A stretch of DNA of 35,101 nt. It comes from Paulinella micropora. Lineage: Eukaryota; Cercozoa; Imbricatea; Euglyphida. How positions within the stretch are numbered: the stretch's first letter is position 1; each line of letters begins with the position of its first letter. The translations under genes and the position numbers were made by a program. The notes under the pieces were generated by a model. It was not told the DNA's origin. It searched no databases and was given only the letters and a program-made list of their open reading frames with translations. The stretch spans positions 459,226-494,326 of the forward strand of contig BJOX01000063.1 of assembly GCA_009731375.1 (NCBI GenBank), given 5' to 3'. This document shows, one piece after another, positions 19,825 to 29,021 of the stretch.

Positions 19825-20286
19825 CGCGCGTTATGACTTTCCCATATTCTCTGATTTCCCCCCCTTTTTTTTTGGGGGGGGGGGGGGTNNNNNNNNNNNN
19901 NNNNNNNNNNNNNNNNNNNNNNNNNNNNNNNNNNNNNNNNNNNNNNNNNNNNNNNNNNNNNNNNNNNNNNNNNNNNNNNNNNNNNNNNNNNNNNNNNNNN
20001 NNNNNNNNNNNNNNNNNNNNNNNNNNNNNNNNNNNNNNNNNNNNNNNNNNNNNNNNNNNNNNNNNNNNNNNNNNNNNNNNNNNNNNNNNNNNNNNNNNNN
20101 NNNNNNNNNNNNNNNNNNNNNNNNNNNNNNNNNNNNNNNNNNNNNNNNNNNNNNNNNNNNNNNNNNNNNNNNNNNNNNNNNNNNNNNNNNNNNNNNNNNN
20201 NNNNNNNNNNNNNNNNNNNNNNNNNNNNNNNNNNNNNNNNNNNNNNNNNNNNNNNNNNNNNNNNNNNNNNNNNNNNNNNNNNNNNN

Positions 20287-20325
<39 letters not shown>

Positions 20326-22583
20326 ACCCCACCCCCATCCCCCCACCCTGCCCACCCACCCACTCGCCACCCCACCCTTCTTTCTCGGCTCTCTGTTGGT
20401 ATTTGGTAGTCTTTGACACACAAAACTACACCACCTTCTGCTTCTCGCTTTTGATGCTTGGTAGTCTTTGACAACTGGTCATCCGTAATCACTGTGGCCG
20501 AACGAACTATCAACCTGGGCCTCTGGGACACCAGCGGGCAAGAAGATTACCCCAGACTTATGCCCCTGAGCTTGCCCCAGTCTGATGTGTTTATCATCGG
20601 CTTTGCCATCTCGAATCGCACCTCGTTCCAGAATGTGAGTAAAAGATGGTATCCTTTCCTACGTTCCCATGGCTGCGCTCACGTCCCAATGGTTCTGGTA
20701 CAGCTTCAATTTGTGATACGTATATACGTATATATACAGAAATACATACACACATATACATACATATAAAATGCATACATGCAAATATATATATATATAT
20801 ATAATATATTTATATATATATAATATACATACATATATGTAAAATATATATGTGTGTATGTATATGTACATAAATGTGCATGCTTTTTATTGATATATGC
20901 ACGAATCTCCATCTTTTTATTCTCTACCTCTTAGTGTGGGACGGGTTTGGAGCTGCGAGGAGACCCTATGGAGGAGGCCAAGTTGGCTAGCGAAGGTAAT
21001 CAAGGCTCCTTCTGCACCATCCGGAATTTTGGGCTTCGGGTGCCACTTTCCGGGTTTGCCGACTGAAAATTCTGGTCTGGTGTGGCACTGTCGCACCCCA
21101 AACCTGAATTTTCGGGTGGTGTAGACTGGGTCTACCTTTTTATATCGGGCTTGCAAACGGTCCCATAGAGCTTTTGCGTTCTGACCAAAGGTCACACTTT
21201 CCGGATGGGCTAAGTCACGAACTAGCCACTTGGCCTCTCCTGGTCACCGAGCATGTCATAGATGATTATTATTGAACACCTTTTCCTTTTGTTTGCTCAT
21301 TTCTGCAAGTATGCTAGCATCATAGGTCATCACCTGTCGTGTCAGTGCGCGAGCTTGATCAGCACCCCCTAGTGGGGTTTTTATCTTAGAGGGGTCCGTC
21401 TGTCCGCGGGAGGCCCCACTCTTGCCGTCGCCCTTTAAGTCTGAGCCCCCAGCTGACAGCCCATGTTTGTCCGTGCTTGCATACCCACTAGAATAGAGAT
21501 TGGAAGTGTCACGGTTTTCACCTTCTCCTTCTTCTTCTTCAAGCTCAGTGGATCCCCCATCCTTTGGGCTGCCGAACACCGGTTTATAAGGCCTGATTGG
21601 GGTTTTGTTTCTTTCATCTACCCCTAACGCCTCAGCTAAGGTTTGAGTAGAAGGTTTTGGGTTTGGCATCGGCCGCGGCCACACACGGGTAGGTCCCTTT
21701 GTTTTGTCTTCAAAGTATTCCATTACCACGTCACGGTCTACGTCTGCCCAAATATTCAGCTCGGCTACTTCTTCCCAAGCTAACATAAAGTGAGGCGCTT
21801 CCCTACCCCGTAGTTGTATTCCTACTACGTTCTCCCTGTGAACGTATTGCTTATGGGTTGCTGTACCTTGTAGGACTTCCTTAGGAGCTGTAGCATGACA
21901 GCTTTGAACTACTTGCAATTGTCTATGGAGCAAAACCCATGCCTCTTTTACCAGTGAATGCGATCCTGTTGTCTGCCTTGCTAGTAGCCATTTCTAACTA
22001 CCGTCGGTCTTGCCAGACACACACCCACCTCACCCACTCACTCACACAGCACTCTCTTCACCTACGTGTGCTATCACTGACTAATTCACTTCACAGAGAC
22101 TACCTCAGCTACCACTTACGACAGCCTTCCGTCCACTAAGAGTCCTATTTGCAAAGTCAGTTTGTCAACCTACAGAGGTTTGTAGTTGTTTTTGTACAAC
22201 CACCTAAGCAGTCACTTAACGCTCCTAACCACGTGTCCAATGCACGGCTTTTCAGAGCACACTGTCTTACCACACCTTTCAGAGCACAGACCAGAATGAA
22301 CCTAAAACCACATTTTACACCACCCAAAATTTCGGGTTTTGGTTGTAAGAATACCACAGACTGGGTTTTCCATGGCATAACCGAGAAATTGCCGGTTTTA
22401 GTTGTAAACAGCATTTCTGGAGCTTGAAATGCGAAGAGGAGGAGGCGGAGGGTGACAAACAGGAGGAGGAGGAGAAGAAGCAACCAAACAGGAGGAGGAG
22501 GAGGAGGAGGAGGAGAAGAAGAAGAAGAAGAAGAAGAAGAAGAAGAAGACAAAGAAGAAGAAGAAGGAGAAGAAGGAGAAGGA

Positions 22584-22618
<35 letters not shown>

Positions 22619-23139
22619 AGAAGAAGAACAAGAAGGAGGAGGAGGAGGAGGAGAAGAAGAAGAAGAAGGAGAGCAAGGATTTTCGGAAATAAGCCGCAAA
22701 ATTGCCTTCAAAAGAAGACCTATTTATAGGAAAACTATTCCTGTATTTTTTGACCATCTCCCCTTTTCTTCTTCGTCTTCTTCTTCTTCGTCTTCTTCTT
22801 CTTCTTCTTCTTCTTCTTCTTCTTCTTCTTCTTCTTCTTCTTCTTCTTCTTCTTCTTCTTCGGCTTCTTCTTCTTGTTCTTCTTCTTCTTCTTCTTCTTC
22901 TTTTTCTTCTTCTTCTTCTTCTTCTTCTTCTTCTTCTTCTTCTTCTTCTTTTTCTTCTTCTTCTTCTTCTTCTTCTTCTTCTTCTTCTTCTTCTTCTTCT
23001 TCTTCTTCTTCTTCTTCTTCTTCTTCTTCTTCTCCTCCTCCTCCTCCTCCTCCTCCTCCTTCTTCTTCTTCTTCTTCTTCTTCTTCTTCTTCTTCTTCTT
23101 CTTCTCCCGCTATATGCTGCTGCTGCTGTTACTACTACC

Positions 23140-23215
<76 letters not shown>

Positions 23216-23480
23216 GTGCTTCTCTGTCAATGGCTGATGCATTTCTGCACATGCGCCTCCATCGTCTCACCCGTGAGGGGAGTACGAAGAATTGACGATA
23301 GGCTCTAATGACACCCCCGCAAGGGCAGTTCCAACACTTCCAGACGGACCGGTATGTTCAATGAAAATACTGGTCCAGACGGACCGGTATGTTCAATGAA
23401 AATACTGGTGGCACCGACGGGAATCGAACTGGCGAAGGGCCCAGATGGTAGAACTTGACCACTGGGCTATCACGGTGTCC

Positions 23481-23531
<51 letters not shown>

Positions 23532-23676
23532 GTAATAGTAATAATAATAGTAATAGTAATAATATTAGTAATAATAATAATAGTAGGCTTTCTCAGACTA
23601 CGGCAACTGTTATCTTACGTGGACATGTGCGTCCATAGGGTCAACGGGGTCAGCCGATCCCAAAGCACGAATATTG

Positions 23677-23733
<57 letters not shown>

Positions 23734-25452
23734 GTGTATCTCCTGCCAATTGCTGAGCCAAAAGGCCATGTGCATCCAGTCCTCCATTCCATAAGGNNNN
23801 NNNNNNNNNNNNNNNNNNNNNNNNNNNNNNNNNNNNNNNNNNNNNNNNNNNNNNNNNNNNNNNNNNNNNNNNNNNNNNNNNNNNNNNNNNNNNNNNNNNN
23901 NNNNNNNNNNNNNNNNNNNNNNNNNNNNNNNNNNNNNNNNNNNNNNNNNNNNNNNNNNNNNNNNNNNNNNNNNNNNNNNNNNNNNNNNNNNNNNNNNNNN
24001 NNNNNNNNNNNNNNNNNNNNNNNNNNNNNNNNNNNNNNNNNNNNNNNNNNNNNNNNNNNNNNNNNNNNNNNNNNNNNNNNNNNNNNNNNNNNNNNNNNNN
24101 NNNNNNNNNNNNNNNNNNNNNNNNNNNNNNNNNNNNNNNNNNNNNNNNNNNNNNNNNNNNNNNNNNNNNNNNNNNNNNNNNNNNNNNNNNNNNNNNNNNN
24201 NNNNNNNNNNNNNNNNNNNNNNNNNNNNNNNNNNNNNNNNNNNNNNNNNNNNNNNNNNNNNNNNNNNNNNNNNNNNNNNNNNNNNNNNNNNNNNNNNNNN
24301 NNNNNNNNNNNNNNNNNNNNNNNNNNNNNNNNNNNNNNNNNNNNNNNNNNNNNNNNNNNNNNNNNNNNNNNNNNNNNNNNNNNNNNNNNNNNNNNNNNNN
24401 NNNNNNNNNNNNNNNNNNNNNNNNNNNNNNNNNNNNNNNNNNNNNNNNNNNNNNNNNNNNNNNNNNNNNNNNNNNNNNNNNNNNNNNNNNNNNNNNNNNN
24501 NNNNNNNNNNNAGGTGCCGCAAAGGGCGCCTGGTGGCAAAAAAACCTCAATTTTCAGGTGGGTGCCACCCGCGACCAGAACGGGTACGTACAATCACAGG
24601 GTTTGGGTTCCCGGGGGGAGAGCCCCCCGGACCCCCCCCTTTCCCTTCGACAGGGTACGTTAAATTGCTGGAGGTGCCGCAAAGGGAGCCTGGTGGCAAA
24701 AAAACCTCAATTTTCAGGTGGGTGCCACCCGCGACCAGAACGGGTACGTACAATCACAGGGCTTGGGTTCCCGGGGGGAGAGCCCCCCGGACCCCCTCTT
24801 TCCCTTCGACAGGGTACGTTGAATTGCCGGAGGTGCCGCAAAGGGCGCCTGGTGGAAAAAAAACCTCAATTTTCAGGTGTTTTTGCCACCCGCGACCACA
24901 AATGGTACGTACATACGCTGTTTTTTTGTTTCCGGAAGAGCCCCCCGGACCCCCCCTTTCCCTTCGACAGGGTACGTTGAATTGCCGGAGGCACCGGCAA
25001 GTACTGCTAAAAACAAGGAAATTTGGCATTCAGGACACTCAACGCAAATATTTGCGTGAATTCCCAAAAAATTATACCAGCATCAACATCGAGTCTGGGG
25101 CTAGCTACCCTGCCAATATGAGCTCCCAAATCCTCTTGGTTCCTAGAAATCATGATTTATTGCGATGGGGGGTGCAAAAAAAGGCAAAAAAACAAGGAAT
25201 TTGGCATTCAGGACACTCCCCTAACGCAAATATTTCGTGAATTCCAAGAAAATCATATCAGCATCAACATCGAGTCTGGGGCTAGCCACCCTGCAAATAT
25301 GAGCTCACAACTCCTCCTGGTTCCCATAAACCATGATTTATTCCGACAGGGGTGCAGAAATGGTGAGTGGGTTGGGGGGTTGGGGGGTACACAATTTTCA
25401 TTTTCTACCTCCCCCCAAATCCCCCACCCCCTTACTCCAACACCTTTCAGGG

Positions 25453-25512
<60 letters not shown>

Positions 25513-26364
25513 GTGCTTCTCTGTCAATGGCGAATGCATTTCTGCACATGTGCCTCCATCGTCTCACCCGCGAGGGGAGTACGAAGATTTGACGAAGGGC
25601 TCTACTGACACCCCCGCAAGGCAGCTCCAAGCCTTCCAGACAGACCAATACTTTCAAAGAAAATATCCTTTGAAAATACTGGCACCGACGGGAATCGAAC
25701 TGGCGACAGGTCCCAGATGGTAGACCTTAACCACTGGGCTATCGCGGTGCCACTAATAATAATAATAATAATAATAATAATACAATAATAATAATAAGTA
25801 TAATAATAATCATCATACTCATAATACTATTACTACGTGCACATACTTCCTCTTTCTTTCTTTTCTTCTCTGTAAAGGTACTATTCTGGTCACAAGCCAG
25901 GAGGGCCAGAACATGGCTGAAACTATCCATGCCTTTTCCTACGTGGAGGCGTCAGTCGTGACCCGAGAGGGCATCAAAGAGGTCAGCTGGAGCTCAGGCT
26001 CTTTCTGCGCCGCCTGCAATTCTGGGTCTTGGGTGCCACTTTCTCGATTTTCGTCCTGGAAAATCTGGCCTGGTGTGGCACTCCCACACCGAAAACTCAA
26101 AATCACGGGTGGTACAAAGCTAATTTTATCTATCACGCACCAAAGACACACACAAATGTCAGCATCTCCCTTGCAACACTAAGAAATGGAAAAAAGTGTC
26201 TGCAGCACACTGCGAGAAATTTCTGTCTGATTTCCGGTCTTTGTGCCTTTTTGAAGGTGATTCAAGATGCTGTCCTTGCCGCACTGTATGAAGGCAAGAC
26301 GAAAAAAAGCGGCTTGCCAAGGTCTACAATAAATCCGAATCTATGTACTTGGTCTTTCTATTAG
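17451..26364 (+). CDS. Split gene for an atypical Rho-family GTPase with a long proline/acid-rich N-terminus (eight predicted exons)
   Basis: The model joins 17451-17642, 18156-18708, 19111-19218, 19703-19744, 20465-20697, 20935-20995, 25878-25981 and 26257-26364 (TAG). Every junction has GT...AG and matching phase, giving about 466 codons. Exon 1 starts at ATGGCAGACC, and exon 2 is rich in Glu and Pro. The last six exons follow a Rho protein in order: LKCVFIGD..., WKPT|VFDNW (switch I, with its Thr), [16 protein letters not shown] (switch II), WYPFLR...[30 protein letters not shown] and [12 protein letters not shown]. The junctions rebuild YT before switch I and PTVFDN, which strongly supports them. 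Several motifs are degraded. The P-loop reads GDLVADKT, losing the second Gly. The TKxD box reads TGLE, and SAL reads ASVV. The C-terminus (NLCTWSFY) has no CaaX. It may be a pseudo-GTPase or a decaying gene. The long intron 6 (20996-25877) contains transposon debris and a gap. Exon 1 may have upstream partners, because TTGCAG just before the ATG is a possible acceptor. Confidence 0.6.
17685..17905. repeat. (TTC)n polypyrimidine tract in intron 1 of the Rho-like gene
   Basis: About 220 bp of TTC with TTGTTC interruptions at the start. In the frame of exon 1 it would read as poly-Ser, but a good donor (CCAAAG|GTGCGA) lies before it. I place it in the intron. Positions 17906-18155 are otherwise without coding signal, apart from an ATGC/ATGT tract at about 17980-18050. 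Confidence 0.85.
18390..18515 (+). repeat. Exact 63-bp tandem duplication inside the proline-rich exon
   Basis: Two identical 63-bp copies (18390-18452, 18453-18515) encode EVDV followed by eight Pro and DMANTSDSD, twice. The period is 21 codons, so the frame is kept. The absence of differences suggests a recent duplication. Confidence 0.9.
18736..19020. repeat. (GATA)n compound microsatellite in intron 2 of the Rho-like gene
   Basis: GATA, GGTA, GACA and GATT variants with an AT-rich middle, between the predicted donor at 18709 and the acceptor at 19110. Confidence 0.95.
19238..19337. mobile_element. 100-bp hairpin or MITE-like element with 21-bp perfect inverted ends
   Basis: The left arm 19238-19258 (ATTTTTCCACGCCGTAAAACC) and right arm 19317-19337 are exact inverses around a 58-bp spacer. 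TTCAAA lies one base outside each arm and may be a target duplication. It stands 20 bp after the predicted exon 3 donor of the Rho-like gene, within the intron. Confidence 0.6.
19767..20322. other. (CT)n tracts around an assembly gap (N 19889-20286)
   Basis: (CT)n at 19767-19820 and 20288-20322 flank a 398-base run of N next to homopolymer G. The gap lies inside a predicted intron of the Rho-like gene and could hide sequence, though the exon chain is complete without it. Confidence 0.95.
20996..21135 (+). repeat. Dispersed repeat R2 at the start of an intron (copy 1)
   Basis: Starts right after the exon 6 donor. It contains TTGGGCTTCGGGTGCCACTT and GGTGTGGCACTGTCGCACCC and ends near TTTCGGGTGGTGTAGA. 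A related copy begins the next intron at about 25990, and an inverted, more diverged one lies at about 22316-22425. Confidence 0.65.
21120..21991 (-). pseudogene. Ty1/copia-type gag remnant
   Basis: On the minus strand an ATG at 21991 opens [15 protein letters not shown], the usual style of a copia gag start. A frameshift near 21945 leads into [14 protein letters not shown] and an open frame of more than 220 codons to a stop at 21256. Two further shifts lead to [36 protein letters not shown], which resembles the gag (UBN2-type) Trp/Tyr helix region. The middle is charged and low in complexity. No zinc knuckle, protease, integrase or reverse transcriptase follows, and the fragment ends in the R2 repeat. 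It sits inverted inside intron 6 of the Rho-like gene. The assignment to copia rests on short motifs. Confidence 0.5.
22316..22425 (-). repeat. Dispersed repeat R2, diverged inverted copy
   Basis: On the minus strand it reads ...CCCGAAATTTTGGGTGGTGTA, matching the end of the intronic R2 copies. The preceding 22000-22315 shows no gene and could be copia 5' flank or LTR sequence. Confidence 0.4.
22434..23105. repeat. Mirrored polypurine (GAA/GGA)n and polypyrimidine (TTC/TCC)n tracts
   Basis: 22434-22672 is almost pure purine and 22765-23105 almost pure pyrimidine, separated by about 92 bp. The two halves can pair as one long imperfect hairpin. Open frames of Arg, Glu, Ser, Phe or Leu runs here are repeat by-products. 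Confidence 0.95.
23139..23216. repeat. (AAT)n tract, 3' tail of the tRNA-derived SINE-like copy 1
   Basis: (AAT)n on the plus strand is (ATT)n on the minus strand, directly after the minus-strand SINE-like body. Further (AAT)n tracts at 23482-23583, 23678-23732, 25453-25512 and 25755-25810, and (ATT)n at 27160-27205 and 27427-27495, border the other copies. Confidence 0.9.
23217..23480 (-). mobile_element. tRNA-derived SINE-like element, copy 1
   Basis: On the minus strand the head (23480-23410) reads as a tRNA-like sequence, with an A-box-like TAGCCCAGTGGTC and a B-box-like AGTTCGATTCC. A body of about 190 bp follows, ending CATTGACAGAGAAGCA, then an (ATT)n tail. A 35-bp block in the body is duplicated in tandem (23339-23373, 23374-23408). 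Heads of two other copies match closely. Confidence 0.75.
23584..23796. repeat. Further repeat segments between (AAT)n tracts, ending at an assembly gap
   Basis: Two non-identical segments of about 60-95 bp lie between (AAT)n runs. The second (TCCTGCCAATTGCTGAGCCA...) loosely resembles the 3' part of the SINE-like body. They may be 3' pieces of related elements. N runs from 23797 to 24511. Confidence 0.5.
23797..24511. other. Assembly gap (715 N)
   Basis: Run of N inside intron 6 of the Rho-like gene, between SINE-like repeats and a 160-bp satellite. It was probably caused by the repeats. Confidence 1.
24512..24990. repeat. Satellite with a 157-160 bp period, three copies
   Basis: Units begin AGGTGCCGCAAAGGG at 24512, 24672 and 24831, and a fourth starts and breaks off at about 24988. 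Each holds CTCAATTTTCAGGTG, GGGTACGTACAATCACAGG and CCCTTCGACAGGGTACGTT. The first copy starts at the gap edge, so the array is probably longer. Confidence 0.9.
25005..25365. repeat. Tandem duplication of a roughly 175-bp unit
   Basis: Two copies share AACAAGGAA(A)TTTGGCATTC, ACGCAAATATTT, CAACATCGAGTCTGGGGCTA and CATGATTTATT. They begin near 25013 and 25190. No coding content is recognised. Confidence 0.85.
25513..25751 (-). mobile_element. tRNA-derived SINE-like element, copy 2
   Basis: The head at 25751-25681 (minus strand) is 71 nt and keeps a perfect 7-bp acceptor stem (GGCACCG / CGGTGCC), an A-box-like TAGCCCAGTGGTT and a B-box-like AGTTCGATTCC. The T-stem is mismatched, so this is a SINE head rather than a working tRNA. 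The body and (ATT)n tail match copy 1. Confidence 0.8.
25990..26130 (+). repeat. Dispersed repeat R2 at the start of an intron (copy 2)
   Basis: Begins about ten bases after the exon 7 donor of the Rho-like gene. It shares TCTTTCTGC, GGGTGCCACTTTC, CTGG(T/C)CTGGTGTGGCACT and an ending near ACGGGTGGT with copy 1 at 20996. Confidence 0.65.
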
Positions 26365-26384
26365 GGTACTTTCTTTTATCTATC

Positions 26385-26422
26385 TATTTATTTATTACAC
26401 ACACATACACAAACACATACAT

Positions 26423-26470
<48 letters not shown>

Positions 26471-26569
26471 GTATGTATGTATATATATATATATACATAT
26501 ATATATATGTATGTATGTATGTATATATATATATATATTCATATCTATATATATATATATATAATACTC

Positions 26570-26618
<49 letters not shown>

Positions 26619-26944
26619 GCATTCCATCATAGCCGTCCAGTGTTGCATAGCCCGGGCTAGGTCCCTGCGGGGGTTTAGGCCTCATACAATGTCATCATTG
26701 TAGCTTGCGCAAGCTTACGGTGCTCAAAACACTTGGACTAACGGCTTCCTTTTCTTTCTCTTCTTCCTTATCCTCCCACTCTCCATTCCTAGATTGCCTT
26801 TTTCTTCAACGTCCTTCCTCCTCTTCTTTTTCCAGAACACAGTCTACCCGTGATTCCCATCCCGGACACATGCACAGTACACAAATTATTGTTTGATGTG
26901 AAACTGCGTTCCTTTGCAAGGACTACATTCCTTTGCGACATCTC

Positions 26945-26977
<33 letters not shown>

Positions 26978-26978
26978 G

Positions 26979-27034
<56 letters not shown>

Positions 27035-27156
27035 ATAGCTATCTATCTATCTATCTATCTACCTCTACACTTTGCAGCATGGAACACGTTTTTTTTTTTT
27101 TTTTTTTTTCCCTACCTATCTATCTATCTACCTCTACTCTTTGGTAGCGTGGAACA

Positions 27157-27205
<49 letters not shown>

Positions 27206-27210
27206 TATTT
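26385..27210. repeat. Microsatellite cluster: (CA/TA)n, (TATC)n twice, poly-T, (ATT)n
   Basis: (CA)n/(AT)n/(TATG)n spans about 26398-26565, (TATC)n about 26570-26617 and 26944-27062, poly-T 27087-27109 and (ATT)n 27160-27205. The piece 26618-26943 has an acceptor-like CTTTTTCCAG at 26836, followed by an open stretch that could be an exon, but I cannot place it. Confidence 0.85.
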
Positions 27211-27228
27211 ATTTTTTATTTTTAATAG

Positions 27229-27325
27229 GCGGTTACAAAATTTGAAGGTGGAACAGGAGTTCTCTGTCAGATATGCTCTGAATCGATTACAGAAGGATAA
27301 AGGCAAAGCTTTGCAAGAATATGTG
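27229..27325 (+). CDS. Isolated exon-like island, unknown protein
   Basis: Between an acceptor (TTTAATAG) and a donor (GTG|GTCAGC) a frame reads RLQNLKVEQEFSVRYALNRLQKDKGKALQEYV. It is helical and charged. It enters in phase 2 and leaves in phase 0. It lies between the Rho-like gene and the Roco gene on the same strand and could be an upstream exon of the Roco gene, but its exit phase does not match the best acceptor at 28790. Confidence 0.3.
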
Positions 27326-27425
27326 GTCAGCTTTTATTAGTTAATGCTTATTGCTTTTATTTATTTATTTATTTGTGCATTATTTGGTTTTTGGTGTTTT
27401 GTTTGTTATTTTTATGCATTTCTTC

Positions 27426-27495
<70 letters not shown>

Positions 27496-27557
27496 GGACA
27501 CCGTGATAGCCCAGTGGTCAAGTTCTACCATCTGGGCCCTGTCGCCAGTTCGATTCC
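27496..27557 (+). mobile_element. tRNA-derived SINE-like element, copy 3 (head only, cut by gap)
   Basis: Plus-strand head from GGACACCGTG to the B-box-like AGTTCGATTCC, almost identical to copy 1. It is preceded by (ATT)n and truncated by N from 27558. Confidence 0.75.
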
Positions 27558-27840
27558 NNNNNNNNNNNNNNNNNNNNNNNNNNNNNNNNNNNNNNNNNNN
27601 NNNNNNNNNNNNNNNNNNNNNNNNNNNNNNNNNNNNNNNNNNNNNNNNNNNNNNNNNNNNNNNNNNNNNNNNNNNNNNNNNNNNNNNNNNNNNNNNNNNN
27701 NNNNNNNNNNNNNNNNNNNNNNNNNNNNNNNNNNNNNNNNNNNNNNNNNNNNNNNNNNNNNNNNNNNNNNNNNNNNNNNNNNNNNNNNNNNNNNNNNNNN
27801 NNNNNNNNNNNNNNNNNNNNNNNNNNNNNNNNNNNNNNNN
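27558..27840. other. Assembly gap (283 N)
   Basis: Run of N starting inside SINE-like copy 3. The sequence 27841-28345 after it has no recognised gene or repeat. Confidence 1.
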
Positions 27841-28345
27841 AGTAAATGTTATTTTGGAGTGTTGACTGTGACATATTTGAGGGAAATCCGATGAAAAAAC
27901 CTAGTCACACTTGCTAAACAGAGTTCCAGCCCAATGGCCTCAAGGCGTTAAACTGTGACGCCAACTCATAACCCTTTGGTGGTAGATGCTGGGGAGGAGG
28001 GTCGTTGCGCGCGTAAAAGATCTTAAACTCCGCATATGCTGGTTGATAGCCCAGGACCCAGCAGACACCAGATTGTTATGGGTGGGGTTTCGAGGCAGCT
28101 CTAGCAACCGCGCTTGGTGTATGCACTTGCACATTCGGTGACGTCTTGCAAGAGGTTGCTGGGACTGCGGAATAACCTCGGCTTAGTGCAGTCTTGCCCT
28201 CAGGAGCTCCATCGGTGGCCCCGATCATCAGGCGAGAGACTGACACGGGGGGGTGGAGGACCTCGAACAAGGGTATTGGAGGCTTATGTCCGTTGAGGAT
28301 ATGCCATTAGCTGCATCAGTACGCCTCAGATATAGTAAATCTGCC

Positions 28346-28596
28346 NNNNNNNNNNNNNNNNNNNNNNNNNNNNNNNNNNNNNNNNNNNNNNNNNNNNNNN
28401 NNNNNNNNNNNNNNNNNNNNNNNNNNNNNNNNNNNNNNNNNNNNNNNNNNNNNNNNNNNNNNNNNNNNNNNNNNNNNNNNNNNNNNNNNNNNNNNNNNNN
28501 NNNNNNNNNNNNNNNNNNNNNNNNNNNNNNNNNNNNNNNNNNNNNNNNNNNNNNNNNNNNNNNNNNNNNNNNNNNNNNNNNNNNNNNNNNNNNNNN
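28346..28596. other. Assembly gap (251 N)
   Basis: Run of N followed by a C run and (CAC)n, upstream of the first recognised Roco exon. More LRR exons could be hidden here. Confidence 1.
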
Positions 28597-28789
28597 CCCC
28601 CCCCCCCCACCACCACCACCACCAACCACCCACCCACCCTCCTATCCTGTCTCAGTCTCTGTATGACTCTTTCTCTCCACTCTGGCTAATATCTGCAAAA
28701 ATCGAGTCTAAAGTTTCTATCATTTTGTCGCTCGAATGTCCCCATGACTATTGTGGATGTTGGCTGTGAATCCGGTAGGCCCATTTCAG

Positions 28790-28906
28790 GCCCGCGGCGA
28801 TGCACATCTCCCGTAAGGTGTTAGAGAAGAACCAGCGGTTGGACGTGTTAGCTGCCGCCGCAATTGCTGCAGGACTACGGGTGAGCACCCATCTCTCCCT
28901 TTTCTA

Positions 28907-28947
<41 letters not shown>

Positions 28948-28952
28948 CTCTT

Positions 28953-29021
<69 letters not shown>

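Noticed and set aside
22398-23308. Arg-, Glu-, Phe- and Ser-rich frames of 100-290 codons
   Set aside because: Produced by GAA/TTC tracts; no conserved domain or credible boundary.
23410-23480. Functional tRNA gene on the minus strand
   Set aside because: The A and B boxes are present but the T-stem is mismatched, the same sequence recurs with a common body and (ATT)n tail, and so it is a SINE-like head.
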